NCBI GenBank assembly: GCA_021442155.1
Contig: CM038222.1
Span: 62,222,266 to 62,286,265, forward strand
Source of the DNA: Cymbidium sinense
Taxonomy: Eukaryota > Streptophyta > Magnoliopsida > Asparagales > Orchidaceae
Length of the DNA: 64,000 bases
Reading direction: 5' to 3'
Made by a program: the position numbers and the translations under genes
The notes under the pieces: model-generated
What the model saw: the letters and a program-made list of their open reading frames with translations, nothing else
What the model was told of the DNA's origin: nothing
Databases searched by the model: none
Shown: one piece after another, positions 11,550-23,270 of the stretch
Position numbering within the stretch: the stretch's first letter is position 1
Layout: every line of letters starts with the position of its first letter

Positions 11550-12389
11550 GGATCGAGTAGCCCCTCCACAAGATGCTCCACCCTTGGATATGCTTATGGA
11601 GGATCAACCTAAGGTGGACTACAATGTCCTCTCTCACCTAAGAAAGTTGCCATCTAAGATGAGCGTATATGATTCCCTTATCTTATCCAAAGAGATGAGG
11701 GAATCACTAATCAAGGCTCTTCTTGATCCTGAAATATGCTTAGCTCAGTTGACCGCTATTAGTGAGGAGGTACATTATTCCAGAGAGGCTTAGGGGATCA
11801 CTTTCACAGAAGAAGACCTACTACTGGGGAAATGGAGCAGAACCATCCCCTCTACATTACAGTGGACATGGGCAGATTCAAACTTTTCAGAGTTCTCATC
11901 CATCCAGGTGCATCAGTGAACATTATTTGTCTAAAGACCCTTGCCTATTTGAGGATCAACATCTCCACACTCCTAGGAGATCAGATCATGTTGAGAGGAT
12001 TCAATGAACAAGGCGAAAGGGCATTAGGTTCCATAGTGTTACCTTTGGAGATAGGTGATTGGAAGACTGAAGTTAAGTATTATATCATTAATTCAAATAT
12101 TTCATTCACTGCTTTGCTCAGTAGGCCTTGGATACATCAAAACAAGATGATTTCATCCTCCCTCCATCAGTGCATCAACTTCAGGAAGGGTGGGATTGAG
12201 TACTGTGTCAAAGGAGATAAAAAATCATTTTTGGTTAGAGAGGTTGAGATATATGAGGATGCGGCCTACTATCTTCCTCAAAACTTCCTTTCTCGTGAAC
12301 TTGGACAAAATTCAAATTCAAAAGAAAAAAAAATTAATAAAAAGAAAAAGCAGAAGAAAAAGAAAAAAAATGAAAATCCAAGTTAACAA
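11550..12389 (+). pseudogene. PR: Aspartic protease (retropepsin) pseudogene of element 1
   Basis: The protease would cut the Gag-Pol polyprotein. The pre-protease segment YNVLSHLRKLPSKMSVYDSL (frame 11584-11793) is typical of Tat-type pol. A frameshift near 11800 leads into frame 11832-12386 (184 codons). There the substrate-cleft motif reads VLIHPGASVNII: the catalytic Asp of the usual D-x-G-A/S motif is His (residue 24 of this frame). The ALLSRPWIHQNKMISSSLHQ motif (residues about 93-112), characteristic of this lineage, is well kept. A Lys-rich, low-complexity tail (12305-12386) follows. The enzyme would be inactive because of the Asp-to-His change and the upstream frameshift. The start at 11832 is only the first Met in the frame and is not a true start. 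Confidence 0.8.
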
Positions 12390-13141
12390 TAAAAGGAAAT
12401 TGAAGAAGAAATAGAGCTGCATGTCACATTCCACCCATAGTTCATTCTATCAAATGGACATGTGGGCAGGATGACTCGACTTCCACTAGACAGAGGTAGA
12501 GGAAGAAATAGAGGCAATTCCAGAGGTGGAAGACCCCCTAGTTGGCCATCAGCCAACAGGAGTTATGTTCCAATTCATAGGAGTACCCCTACTATTCATA
12601 TAGACTTGGAATCCAGCTCAGAGGATGAGTCTAATGTGATTAGTATACCAGCCAACCCCTCTCAAGTTTCATTAGAGGTGACACTCGAGCCGGATAGTGA
12701 TGAAGACTGGGCCTCCAGACAAAGCAAAGTATTCAAATCAAATGTATGTGAAACTATCAGGCAGCAGTTAGGAACCTTAGCTCTAACCTCCCTTTCATCA
12801 AAAAAAAGTTGAAGGTTTAGTAGTTAAGGAAGCCCTTCCAAGATATGAAGTCAAAGAGATTCTTTGGGATCATCCTCCTCAAGTCCCAAGTAATGTAGAA
12901 CTTGAGGAGAATTCATACAAAGAATTAATGGAATTGATAGTATTCTTGTATAATCTTGCAAAGAAGGGTTTGATTATTTATACATGATCTAAGAACATGT
13001 CAAAAGCTATGGAGCAAACATGTGGGAGCACACAATCAAGATCGACTAGGTATAATGAACCATGAAGATTAATGTTTAATTGTCCCCAACCATCTAGAGT
13101 CTGATAGGTTCTTTTCACACCAAACTAAATCTTATGAGGAT
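12390..13141 (+). pseudogene. PR-RT linker of pol (element 1)
   Basis: The open frame 12462-12812 encodes an Arg/Gly-rich start (RGRGRNRGNSRGGRPP), then a Ser/Asp/Glu-rich stretch (LESSSEDESNV and LEPDSDEDWASR), with no recognised domain. A second short piece reads VEGLVVKEALPRYEVKEILW from 12806. In Ogre-like elements this interval is where an intron has been reported between PR and RT. I see no strong splice sites here, so no intron is called. From 12950 to 13141 nothing is recognisable apart from stops. Confidence 0.45.
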
Positions 13142-13985
13142 GTGTGTTTAGAAGCCTCAGATGATCCAGATGATCTCCAAATCAGAGATGCACCACCATA
13201 TTTTAAAGAGGTGATACATTCAATCATTGACAAGCTTAAAGAAATTAACCTCGGGATAGAAGAAAACCCTCATCCAATATACATCAATTCATTGCTGAAT
13301 GAAGAAGAAACCAATGACTTAGTTAGGCTTTTGACTGAGTTTAAGGTCTGCTTTGCATGGAGTTATGAAGAAATGCTCAGATTATCTCCTGACATAGCAG
13401 TCCACTTGCTAGAAATAGACCCTAATGCAAACCCTATCAGGCAAGCTTCTAGACGCATGCAACTAGAAATCAAATAATAGGTCATTTCTGAAGTCAAGAA
13501 ATTGATTGATGTTGGTTTCATCAGGGAAGAAAAATTCCCTACCTAGTTAGCCAGTGTAGTCCCAATTAAGAAGAAGAATGGCCAAATTCACATATGCGTC
13601 AATTTCAGGGACTAAAATAAGGCATGTCCTATGAATGAGTTTTCTCTTCCTATACAAGAATTGATTATGGACATCACCTCATCTCATGCAGTATTCTCCT
13701 TCATGGATGGGTCATCTGGCTATAACCAAATCAAGATGGCCCTCGATGATGAAAGAAACATTGCTTTTCAAACCCCGATCAGAATCTATTATTATAGGGT
13801 CAGGCCTTTCAGCCTTAAACATTCTAGTGCTACATACCAACGGGCAATGACTTAGATCTTCAACAAACTCATCCATTATCAGGTTGAGAGCAATGTTGAT
13901 TATCTAGTAGTCAAGAGCAGAGAAAAGAAAGACCACCTCTTTGACTTGAGAGTAGTTTTTGAATGGTTAAGACAACCCTAAAGTG
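13142..13985 (+). pseudogene. RT: Reverse transcriptase pseudogene of element 1
   Basis: RT would copy element RNA into DNA. A single frame holds the whole domain, interrupted only by point stops. The N-terminal part reads IRDAPPYFKEV...INLGIEENPHPIYINS...FAWSYEEM (13142-13477). Then come VKKLIDVGFIREEKFP, VVPIKKKNGQIHICVNFRD, FSLPIQELIMDITS, FSFMDGSSGYNQIKMA and SSATYQRAMT. The FMDG-SGYNQI and ATYQRAM forms point to the Tat lineage. In-frame stops lie at 13475-13477, about 13543, about 13613 and 13853-13855; the first, second and fourth are explained by C-to-T or G-to-A changes at Gln or Trp codons. The catalytic Y-V-D-D box reads N-V-D-Y (13892-13903), so the second Asp is lost. Clearly RT, clearly dead. 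Confidence 0.9.
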
Positions 13986-14640
13986 TGCATTCAGAGTAGC
14001 TTCAGGGAAGTTCCTTGGTTTTGTTGTCCGACACCAAGGAATAGAAATAGATCCATAAAAGATTAAAGCTATCTTAGAAATGCCACCTCCTAAGAGTTTA
14101 ACTCAACTCAAATTTTTCCAAGGACCAATATCTAAGATTTTCAACCAACCTATCGAGGAGATGCAAGCCATTCTCGCACTTATCAAAAGGATGCCAAGTT
14201 CAAGTGGGATGATAAGTGTCGATGCCTTTGAAGATATCAAGTAGTATTTGGTAAAGCTGCCAGTTCTAGCAAGCTTATCCCGAGCCACCACTCATCCTAC
14301 ACGCATTGGATGACACTCTCGAGCTTTGGCCCAAGCCAATGATGAAGGAAGGAGAATGCTCTACTACCTCGCCATCATCCGCTCAAGTGAACTACCTACC
14401 TATTGAGAAACATTCCCTAGTTTTGATCTTTGCCTCCCAAAAGCTACGACACTATATGCTTTCTCATAAGGTGAACTTGATTTCCAAAATCAATCCGCTG
14501 TAGCACCTCATGACACAGCCAATGCTATCTGGACATATGGCATGCTGGTCCATGATTCTCTCACAATTTTATATCACATTCATACCCTCAAGTAATAAAA
14601 AAGAACTAGCATATTTCTTAGCAAAGACACCCACTTCCTG
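13986..14640 (+). pseudogene. RNH: Ty3/gypsy RNase H pseudogene of element 1
   Basis: This RNase H would degrade the RNA strand of the RNA-DNA hybrid. After an RT thumb and connection remnant (AFRVASGKFLGFVV-like, about 13990-14030), the motif PLILHALDDTLE lies near 14286-14320. The diagnostic string VNYLPIEKHSLVLIFASQKL then RHYMLSHKVNLIS is in frame 14306-14503. It continues as SGHMACWSMILSQFYITF and KKELAYFLAKTP (about 14530-14630). Stops and frameshifts separate these parts. The catalytic acidic residues cannot all be placed. Confidence 0.8.
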
Positions 14641-14679
14641 ATTCTCTGCTTAGTGATGATCTCCCTGATGAATAAATCA

Positions 14680-15315
14680 TGAACTTATGGGAGGTTGACA
14701 ACCACCGATAGGAGATATTTTTTGATGGGGCAGCTTCTTTTCATAAAGAGGAAGCACTACAATCTACTCTTCCAGGAAAGGCAGGGGTAGGAATAGTTCT
14801 TCTAACTCTAGACCACAATGTGATGAGATTCTCATACTATCTTTCCAACCCCTACACCAAAAATGAAGCCGAGCATGAGGCTTTGATTTCCAAGAGCCCA
14901 TCAATTTGTGTCAAGAGCATCAACATCAGGATTAGTTGGTCATCAATGCATTGTTGGGTCCTACAAGGTTCTCAAGCCCAAGCTTCATCATTACCATGAG
15001 TACACCATGAAGTTGTTGGTCCAAATCCCCGAATTCACCATCTACAAGGTCCCTCGAGGAGAGAATAAAGTAGTAGATGCTTTGGCCAAACTTGCCAAAG
15101 AATTAGCATGTTCAAAAGATGAGTCCATTTCAATAAGAGTCCAAAATAGACAAGTCATGTCCCTTATTGATGTTGAACTCATCAAGAGACTTTCTCTTGA
15201 AGGGGAGGTTGTCGTTGTCAACAAGAATGAGGAGTTAGATTGGAGGCAGCCATTCATGGATTACCTAACTAAAGGCAAACTATCTCAAGAAAAGTCACAA
15301 GCCCATTAGGTGAAA
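14680..15315 (+). pseudogene. aRNH: Second RNase H (aRNH) pseudogene, mark of the Tat/Ogre lineage
   Basis: A second RNase H domain follows the first, an arrangement known for Tat-lineage Ty3/gypsy elements. Motifs are EIFFDGAASF (first Asp, about 14715), GKAGVGIVLLTLDHNVMRFS (about 14776), NEAEHEALI (Glu, about 14862), and then, after a frameshift, VGSYKVLKPKLHHYHEYTMK and VPRGENKVVDALAKLAKELA (frame 14908-15309). The third catalytic motif, normally GDS-x-L-V, is reduced to S-G-L-V, so its Asp is missing. The last Asp (VVDALAK) remains. This tandem RNH-aRNH pair is the strongest evidence for lineage placement. Confidence 0.85.
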
Positions 15316-15329
15316 TAGAGCTCTCCTAT

Positions 15330-16475
15330 GCTCGTGGATGGCACCTCAGACCGCCTTTGACCAAATATGGTTATGCTATTTAGACAAAGATGAAGCCCAC
15401 AACATTATAATCAAGGTACATTTAGGTCTATGCGGAGCACATTAATCCGATCCAAATATGAAGATGAAGATCAAGAGACTAGGATGATATTAGCCTTCGA
15501 TGATTATAGGCTACATGGATGTAGCTAGGACATGCCATCAGTGTCAGGTACACAGTATGGTCCTATATCAACCACCCAATATTCTACACCCTACATTGGT
15601 CTCATAGCCATTTGAGTGTTGGGGTACCAATATTATGGGTCTAATCGATCATCATTATTCCAAGGGGAATCGATTCATCTTAGTCGCCATCGACTACTTT
15701 TCCAAGTGGGTGGAGGCAATCCCACTCATGAGAGGTCACAACTCAACATGTGCTTCAGTTTTTCAGGAACCATATCATATATAGTTCGTGAATTATATTA
15801 ATAATGGTACTGCATTCAAAAGCACCAAAATTAATAGCTTTACCAGAAGACATGGTAAAGAGTGGAGATACTCCACCATCTATTACCCCATATCAAATGG
15901 CCTAGTAGAAGCATTCAACAAAACTTTCATCCAAATACTAAAAAAGACTCTTGATGATAACAAGTGATAGTGGAATGAGCAGTTGGTTGAAGCCTTATGG
16001 GCGTACCACACTACAAACTAAACTCCAACTCAAAATTTTCCTTAGTGTATGGGTCCAAAACCATTGTACCTTTAGAAGTCTAACTCCCATCACTACGGAT
16101 AGCATTGGGTAGCAAGATCACTACAGAGCAGAATGCAAAGTTGCAATTAGAAGAGCTCGAAGGTTTGGAGAAGAGTCGCCTACGAGCATGCCAGAACCTT
16201 AAGTTGTATAAAGCCAAAATGATTCAAGCTCACAACAAGCTGGTCCACCCCTAGGTCTTTCCAAGTAGAGAACTTGTGTTAGTCCTAAGGAGACCAATTA
16301 TGCCCATCAAAGATGGGAGGCAAGTTTGAACCCACTTGGGAAGGCCCTATGTCATAGAAGGCCTACCAAGGAGGATCTTATCGCCTTATTGATTGTAAGG
16401 GGAACACTGATGCTTCCAATTAATGGGCTCTATTTAAAAGAAATATTACCCATAAAATCATGTTTGAAAACAATT
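15330..16475 (+). pseudogene. INT: Integrase pseudogene of element 1
   Basis: Integrase would insert the DNA copy into the genome. The HHCC zinc region is visible as VHLGLCGAH (about 15417-15443) and CHQCQVH (about 15533). The core has ILHPTLVS, then FECWGTNIMGLI, then KGNRFILVAIDYFSKWVEAI, and later YYPISNGLVEAFNKTFIQIL and WNEQLVEALWAYHTT. Of the catalytic D-D-E residues, the first Asp is Asn (15629-15631), the second is Asn (NNG, near 15803) and the Glu is kept (near 15909). Both losses fit G-to-A changes. The C-terminal region keeps KFEPTWEGPYVIEG (about 16321) and a tail ending near LPIKS. Many stops and frameshifts are present. Confidence 0.85.
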
Positions 16476-19201
16476 CAACAAAAGAACAAAAATGATTCCA
16501 TTTCATCAAATCTCTTATTTTGAAGTGTTTTTTATCTTGTAATCCACCATGTGTTGATAGGTGTAAGAGTCCCCCAAGGGCATCCTATCCTCTTTCACAA
16601 CACAAACACATCTCCCAACTATAGAATAGAGAGATCCCAAGAGGCATCCTATTCTGATTAGCATGACCGAGTTAGGTGTAAGAGAACCTAAGCGTCATCC
16701 TTTCTTGGTGGGAATACTCGGTTGCCATCCATGGCACCATTTCATTAAATTCCCCAAGTGTGTTTAGGGTAGGTGTGAGTAAACCCAGAAGGCATCCTAT
16801 TCCCTTTAACACAAGCACAAAAATAAACACAAATCTTTTATCTTAAGCTATTTTGATGTGGGAGTAAGCCCCTTGTGGCACTCACTCATTAGCTCAGGTA
16901 TACTACCTCGATGTCACCCAATGGTCAGTTTAAAGATGTGAGTCCATGCTTTCTTTCCACTTGATCCAAACCAATGAGCACCTTATTAGTTTGGTACTTC
17001 ACTACAAGTAAGCTACCTCATGTTGACTTTGTTTAAGAAGATGTGAGTCCCCGAGCTTTCTTCTTGAACTAGCCATCATACACTAACTAGGTTGAGTATA
17101 TTTAAGGTTTAGGATAAGTCTCGTAGAGGCTCCTTTTATCTTGATTACATTTGAGCTGATATAAGTCCCCAAAGGCATTCATTTGTCACCCCAAGTCGGA
17201 TAGCACATGTCGTAAGACGACTATCCCAGAATCAGTCGCATATAAGATGTGAGTCCCCGAGCTTTCTTACTAGGTTGATTATTGCAAATTGATGGACACC
17301 TTAGGTTGGTCTATGTTCGCTATTTTGACAATGACTCACTCGGTGAGTGCATCACTCTTGGAAGATATGAGTCCTTGAGCTTTCTCCTTGAGTTGGACAC
17401 CAAATACCTATTTGATATATGACTATCCATGTCATTTTCTCCAGGGTGTTGGATCAAGCCCTTAGCATCCCCTCTCTCTGTAGGCATTCTATTTGGATCA
17501 CTTCCTTTATGACCCCATTTAGACACTACCAGGGTTACTCTTGGATTGGACAGTCCCCCTTTCCTAGTAGCGACCCCTGTGATTGGAGAATTTGTTCAAC
17601 GGATGCGCAGATTCTCCTTTGGTTTAGTAAATCTGAGATAGGTCTAGGCTAATATAAGCTCCTTCTCAATTTGATCTCTTGCAAACCAATCGGGTGCATG
17701 TTAAAACAAACTAAATAAATAAAGAAGAAATTTTTGCTTGTGGATTAGGAATTCAAGCCCCAAAGGGCCCCTTTTCCAAGTGTGCATCCTATCTTGGGGC
17801 GTGTAGAACTCCCTATAGGAATTGCCCGACTACTGAGAGATAAATCGTGCTGCTCACTCCATATACCCTTAGTCGTTCAATCTATTTTCCACAAGTGGTT
17901 CCCCCCAGTCAGCTTTGAAATATGTAAGATATGACATTCTTCTTTCTAGCATGATTCAAATCACGCATAGTTCAATGCCCAAAGCAAATGATCACCCTAG
18001 TGGTCTTTGTAGTGAAGATGAGTCCCCAGCTTTCTTTCCTAATTGATCATTGCAAACCAAAAGGAACTCCTTTGTGATATTCTCCCATCCGAAGCTACTT
18101 TGGTAAATCAGATAGGTCTAGATATAGCTCTTTCTATGATCCATCAACCAAAATCCAAAAAAAAATGAATATGGCTTGATTGGAAGATCACTTATTTGGT
18201 GATGAGTCCCCACACTTTCTTCCTAACTTGACCACTAGAAATTGAAAGGCATCCCTTTGGTTGGATAGTCCTACCTTGTGGTTAGTAGACTACTCCCTTT
18301 GGATTGGTAAATCTAAGTTAGGTCTAGGCCTTCATGGCCCCTACTCAGTGCAGTCCATCGCAAACTAATGAGATTCATCATAATCAAAACAAACTAAAAA
18401 ATAAAATTAATCTTTGACTATCTTTGAGCTGATTTAAGTCCCCAAGCGGCATTCACTCAATAGTCAGCCCTAGGTCGGGTTTGATCTATTTCCTTGCCAA
18501 TAGATCACCCCAACAAGTGGTCCCTACTTTGGAGGATGTAAGTCTACTATGCCTACTTCCTAGTATGACTCATATTGAAAGGCATTCCTTTGATTGGATA
18601 GCCCTACTTGGAATACTTGGATTGATTGTAACTAGATCAAGGCCACCATGGCTTCTCAGTCATCAAAACCAATAGGGTCCATCTCAAAATCCAAAATTAA
18701 AAAAAATACAAAATTCAACCTCCTAGTTCAACAAAATTAAACAAATCTCCAATAAAACTAAAATCAAATAATCAAAATAAATCAAATCTTTTGCTTCTCC
18801 TTAGTGAGATGCAATCTTCTTCAGATCTAAATCCTCAGATTTCATACCCTTTCCTCCCTGGATTTGAACTTGCCTCCCAGTGGAGAGTTCACTTTTCTAT
18901 CCCCATGGAGTCAAAATAAAATTAAACAAATTAAACAAATAAAAAATCATTTCTCTCCCAAGAGACTCAAATCAAACCTCTCATCCCTTTATGCCTGCTT
19001 CCTAGTGAAGGTTCACATACTCTATCCCTAGTGGATTCCTCCTTCTCTTATGTCTTTGACATAAGTAGAGTCACATTACACTAAGCTCGGATTCCTTCTA
19101 CACCTTGGGGTTAGTAGATCATTTCTATTAGTGCTGATCGCTGTTGTTGATCATTTAACACCAATATGTACCTGTACATCACACCACACCTATTGGGCTC
19201 T
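16476..19201 (+). repeat. 3' non-coding region of element 1 with a degenerate repeat
   Basis: No coding domain is seen after integrase. From 16550 to 16810 a motif like AGAGGCATCCTATTC recurs about four times. From 16930 to 18560 a longer degenerate repeat recurs with the core GATGTGAGTCCCCGAGCTTTCTT, for example near 16937, 17038, 17247, 17364, 18018, 18198 and 18533, spaced roughly 100-600 bases. Between 18680 and 19200 the DNA is A- and C-rich with no clear structure. A polypurine tract is expected directly before a 3' LTR, but the bases before 19202 (CACCTATTGGGCTCT) do not form one. Confidence 0.6.
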
Positions 19202-20681
19202 TGTTGACCTCATTTTAGATGAGCTCTCAACCCTCCATCTTAGACATAGGACTTCTCTAGATTTTAAGAGTTCCTTAGTCTTAAGACACATCTAGTGATT
19301 AGGTGAACACTCAACCCAACTAGAGACTTAGAAGAGTTAATCATAGAATAGGTCATGCCTATGGGTGTGGAAAATTTCACCCTATAGCTTGAACTAAACA
19401 CTCACTTTTAAAGTCAAACTCCAAACTCATTTCAACTTCAACTCTCAATCAAATCATGAATCGATTCCAAATGATTGAAACCCATGATTGAAATCTAAAT
19501 CAAATTCCAAAAAATCTTCCTAAGTCCTTTTGATTTCCCTCATGGACTTAGCCAAAATAAATCAAATTTATGAAATTTCTCACAACTCATTTATATTCTC
19601 ATTTATATTCACATATAAATGAAATATAAATTCAAATCAATCAAACTAAACAAAATAAAATCAAATCCATGGTCAAATCAAAATATTTTTCTAAGTCCTT
19701 TGATTCCCTCTCATGGACTTAGCTCAAATCAAGTTAAAATCACTTCAAATTCATGAATTTTTCTAATAACCCATTTATATTCACACATATAAATGAAATA
19801 TAAATTCAAACAACCAAAACCAACTCCAAAAATCAAACTCAAAATTAATCAAAATCAAACCTAAGCTTTTCAAGTCAAACTCTTGAACTTAGCTAAATCA
19901 ATCAAATCAAGCCAAACTTGATTTTTCTTCATGATTCAATCAATCAATCATGAATCCAAATATAAATACAAACTTCAATCATCAAACCAAAACTAAATTA
20001 AAAAAAATCAAACCCAAGTCAAACTCATGTTCACCCTTGAACTTGAAATTGTCAAATGAATCAAAACCCATTTGACTTCAAACCACTTGCAAAATGGATT
20101 TATATTTCAATCATAAGTCCATATGTGAGTTCAATCAAACTCAAATCAAGCTTTGACCAAGCTATTTGACCCACTTATTTCACTTGACCCAAAGTGACCT
20201 AAAGTACCCTTATGAGCCAAATTTAATCCTAACCAAATTGAAACAAACTCAAAATTCAATGAAACTTGGCCTAACCTTTTTTTCAATCATATCAAACATA
20301 TTCGAACTAAAATCAAGGTCAAATGACCATTTTACCCCTAGGCCATAGGGTAACCTAAAACCACTTGGAATTTGGTCAATTCCTTTTCATTGACACTTGA
20401 CATCCTCTTAGTGAACCAAATGGTCACTAAGAGACATGGGGCACATGACCCAATGGGTTTGGGTCAGCCAAACCCAACCCAAGGTCAAAACCGACCACCA
20501 CCCATGGAAATGAGCACATGGGATTCCTTCCTCCACTTGAATTAAGCACATGGAAAGCTCCTTCACTCCTTCTTTGGCCAAAACCAAATGTAAGGACACC
20601 TCTAATAGCCTAACAAACCCACTTAAGAAGATGTATTGGATCAAAATAGCAAAGGAGCTTGCGGCCATCCGATCCTTCAAG

Positions 20682-20698
20682 GGGGAGATATACTCCCC
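20682..20698 (+). promoter_or_regulatory. Palindromic TATA-like site in LTR C (candidate core promoter)
   Basis: GGGGAG-ATATA-CTCCCC has perfect 6-base arms around a TATA-like centre. Matching sites occur in D (29955-29970) and I (50877-50893), and a shorter form in H (45863-45875). LTR G has TATAAAAAG at the same relative place. It is a candidate promoter of the element, about 420 bases before the donor-like site. No transcription start can be shown from sequence alone. Confidence 0.4.
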
Positions 20699-21108
20699 TA
20701 ATCTCATTTGAATTCATCACACTCCAATTCAATTAAGCAAAGGGAAGCTAGAGGAGCCATTTCCAAGTGATCCCAAGCTTCCTAGAGTGAATTCCATTTT
20801 CCCATTTCTCAATTTTCCTAGACTGAAAATAGGGGAGCTCCACTTGAATTCCATCACATCAAATACTCAAAACCAATCTAATTCCTCCTTCGAGCACCCT
20901 CAGAGGATCAAATGGAACTCACCCTAAGCTTCATACAAGTTCTCCAAGCAAGGGAAGAGTGCGTTTGATCAAGGTCGAGCTTAATTGAAGGGTGACTTGA
21001 CCTATAGGAAGATCCAATCAATCTTAAAGCCTCAAACCTTCAACAAGGCTTCATCTCCCCTAAACGAAGCTACTTCAAGGAAATCGAGCGCCGGTGATAG
21101 CCTCCGAT

Positions 21109-21117
21109 GAGGTATGC
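21109..21117 (+). other. Splice-donor-like site in LTR C
   Basis: GATGAG|GTATGC follows the conserved string GCGCCGGTGAT. The aligned positions read GGTGAG|GTATGG in I, GGCAAG|GTATAC in D, GGTGAG|GTAAAT in G and GCTGGG|GTATTC in J, so the GT is kept in all five copies. It would end a first exon of about 420 bases. Confidence 0.4.
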
Positions 21118-21304
21118 CATTAAGCCGAGCCTAATTTCAATTTTATTTGAAGTGAAATCTCATCCCATAAGAATCTAGCCATTAGATGTGATCTCCCTTG
21201 CATGGTGATGGTGTGGGTTGAGTTTGAGATCAATCCGAGCTCATATCATGCCATGGAAGATAGACGGTGGCCATCTCCCGCAGGCGATCTTAGGGATGAA
21301 TCAT

Positions 21305-21420
21305 GGACCGTCCATCCTGCATGTTTTGGATGGACAGTCCTAATTAATCCACGTTAGATCTGTATTTTAATCCCTTAAGAATCGTGAGTTTAATCTCGGT
21401 TGTCCGATCCTTCATCGGAC
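21305..21420 (+). other. GC-rich hairpin pair in LTR C
   Basis: GGACCGTCCATCC (21305-21317) faces GGATGGACAGTCC (21328-21340) with one mismatch. GTCCGAT (21402-21408) faces ATCGGAC (21414-21420) perfectly. Both hairpins recur with changed but still pairing bases in I (50218-50250 and near 50137) and G (38351-38382). Confidence 0.5.
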
Positions 21421-23164
21421 GGATAGGGGGAAAGTGCGTAGCGCCACTACTGATGTGGTGCTACGATGTGACAACTTAAGTGACCATTCCCATCATGCCA
21501 CATGGAAAGTGCACGCTGCATTAGCCTCCATGTGGCACTTACGGGATTAGTCACATAATTAGGGGTTTTAATTATTTAATTAATAATAAAATCATCAAAT
21601 ATTCATATATAAGTGTAGAAAAATCAAAAAAAATATGAAATAAATTGCATATGAAAGATTATTGAATGTAGAATATTATAAAATTGATTTTAATAGATTT
21701 TGAGCAATGTTATTTTTTTGAGATTGGACTTTATTGGGAATGTAATTAAGCTATTTACTCTCTGATTATTCCATTAGTTAATCACAAACTTCTCATGTGT
21801 ATTTAGTGGGATGACTTCTGCCTCCCCTAATTTTCTTGGGATTTAGTAATGATTTAATTAGGGTAATTGCTGGATTTATTCCTAATCACTCTCCTCATAT
21901 AATTAAGCCTAATTAAGTGTGTAATCAGTGGTTTAATCCCTTGATTGAGTTAATTAAGGTTTGTTTAAGTGAATACAAGGTTTAGGAAATAATTTTGGGA
22001 TATTTTCCTTAAGTTATTCCTTAAACCCCCTCTTTCTTCCTTAATCCAAACTTAATTAAGGGTTAATCCACTAATTACCTACCTAATTAATTTGATGAAA
22101 TTCTAAAAACTTCTAGAACTTAACTAATTCATATTGGGTAGATGCTTAGGTGTTCAATAACCTAAGTACATTAAAGAAATCAAAATCTAACTCACATGTG
22201 TGAGAGGGTTTATGAAAGTACTTAAATTAAACCCTTTAGTTTAATTAATCATTAATCATGAGACAATTGCATTGGGCCCTTTTCTTCCTAGCTGAATTAT
22301 TGATTTAAATTCCTTGTGTGGTTTTATGTCATCCATTGGCTCATAATTATTTGATTAAATATGCTAAGGTGGCATAGGAAAGGGGTAATTAACACACTTA
22401 ATTCACACCTTAACCTAAACAAAATCTAAAAATCACCTAATGATCCTAAGAATAAACTAAATCAACTCACATATGGTAGAAATGGGTTAGGACCAGCAAA
22501 CATTCTTTCACATTTCCTAAATCAAACATAAAGTAAATTCAAAACAAAAATCACATTAAACAAACTTTGATTCACTTTAAACTTTCTTATCTCATAAGAT
22601 TGTCTTTAGTAATTCATTAGGGTGAATGAATTGGCATTGCTTTCATCACTTTATTTCTTTTCTATCATGTTAAATATGTATGTCATATGAAATTCATGCA
22701 TTCATTTCTCTTAAAAAACAAAATTAAAATGAAATATTTTCTTTATTTCAAATTGCATGTTTTGGAAGAAATAGAAATATGAATGGCTATTATCACTATT
22801 AAATCTAAAATTATTTTTAAAATTTATGAATCAATTATCAAAATTGAAAGGTATGCTACTTATAATTATTTATAAGCTTGCATGTGAACAAGAATATAAA
22901 GGTGTGCTTAGTATGGCTTTCCTTCTCTTTCCTTTTAGCATAGCTTTGAATAGGATTTGGCAAAGTGTATAGTTCATTTGAAAGAACATAACACTTGCTT
23001 AAATCCTTTCCTATTCATTCATATGTTATTACTTAAGAAGGATATCCACACTTACACATATAAATTGCATAAACAAATCAAATAAACAAACATAAACTTT
23101 TGCATCTTTCTTTTTCTACTTATTTCTTTTGCACATTCATATGTATTTAAGGAAAGTGGTATAT

Positions 23165-23270
23165 TAGTGTAGACTGGGGTTGCGAGGCTTTAAGTAGCCC
23201 TAAGTAGGTCTTGTACCTTATACCCTTAGTGCTAACAATGGCGTTGTACTCACTTGCCTTTCATACATAC
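23165..23270 (+). other. Three-hairpin block, copy C
   Basis: This is homologous to 1574-1677. The outer stem is weaker (CTGGGGT against ACCCTTAG) and the first inner hairpin reads GGCTT-TAAG-TAGCC. AACAATGGC follows, with a frame of 16 codons beginning M-A-L-Y-S-L. Confidence 0.5.

Noticed and set aside
12390..13141. An intron between PR and RT as reported for Ogre elements
   Set aside because: I could not find a convincing donor and acceptor pair, and decay prevents a reading-frame test.
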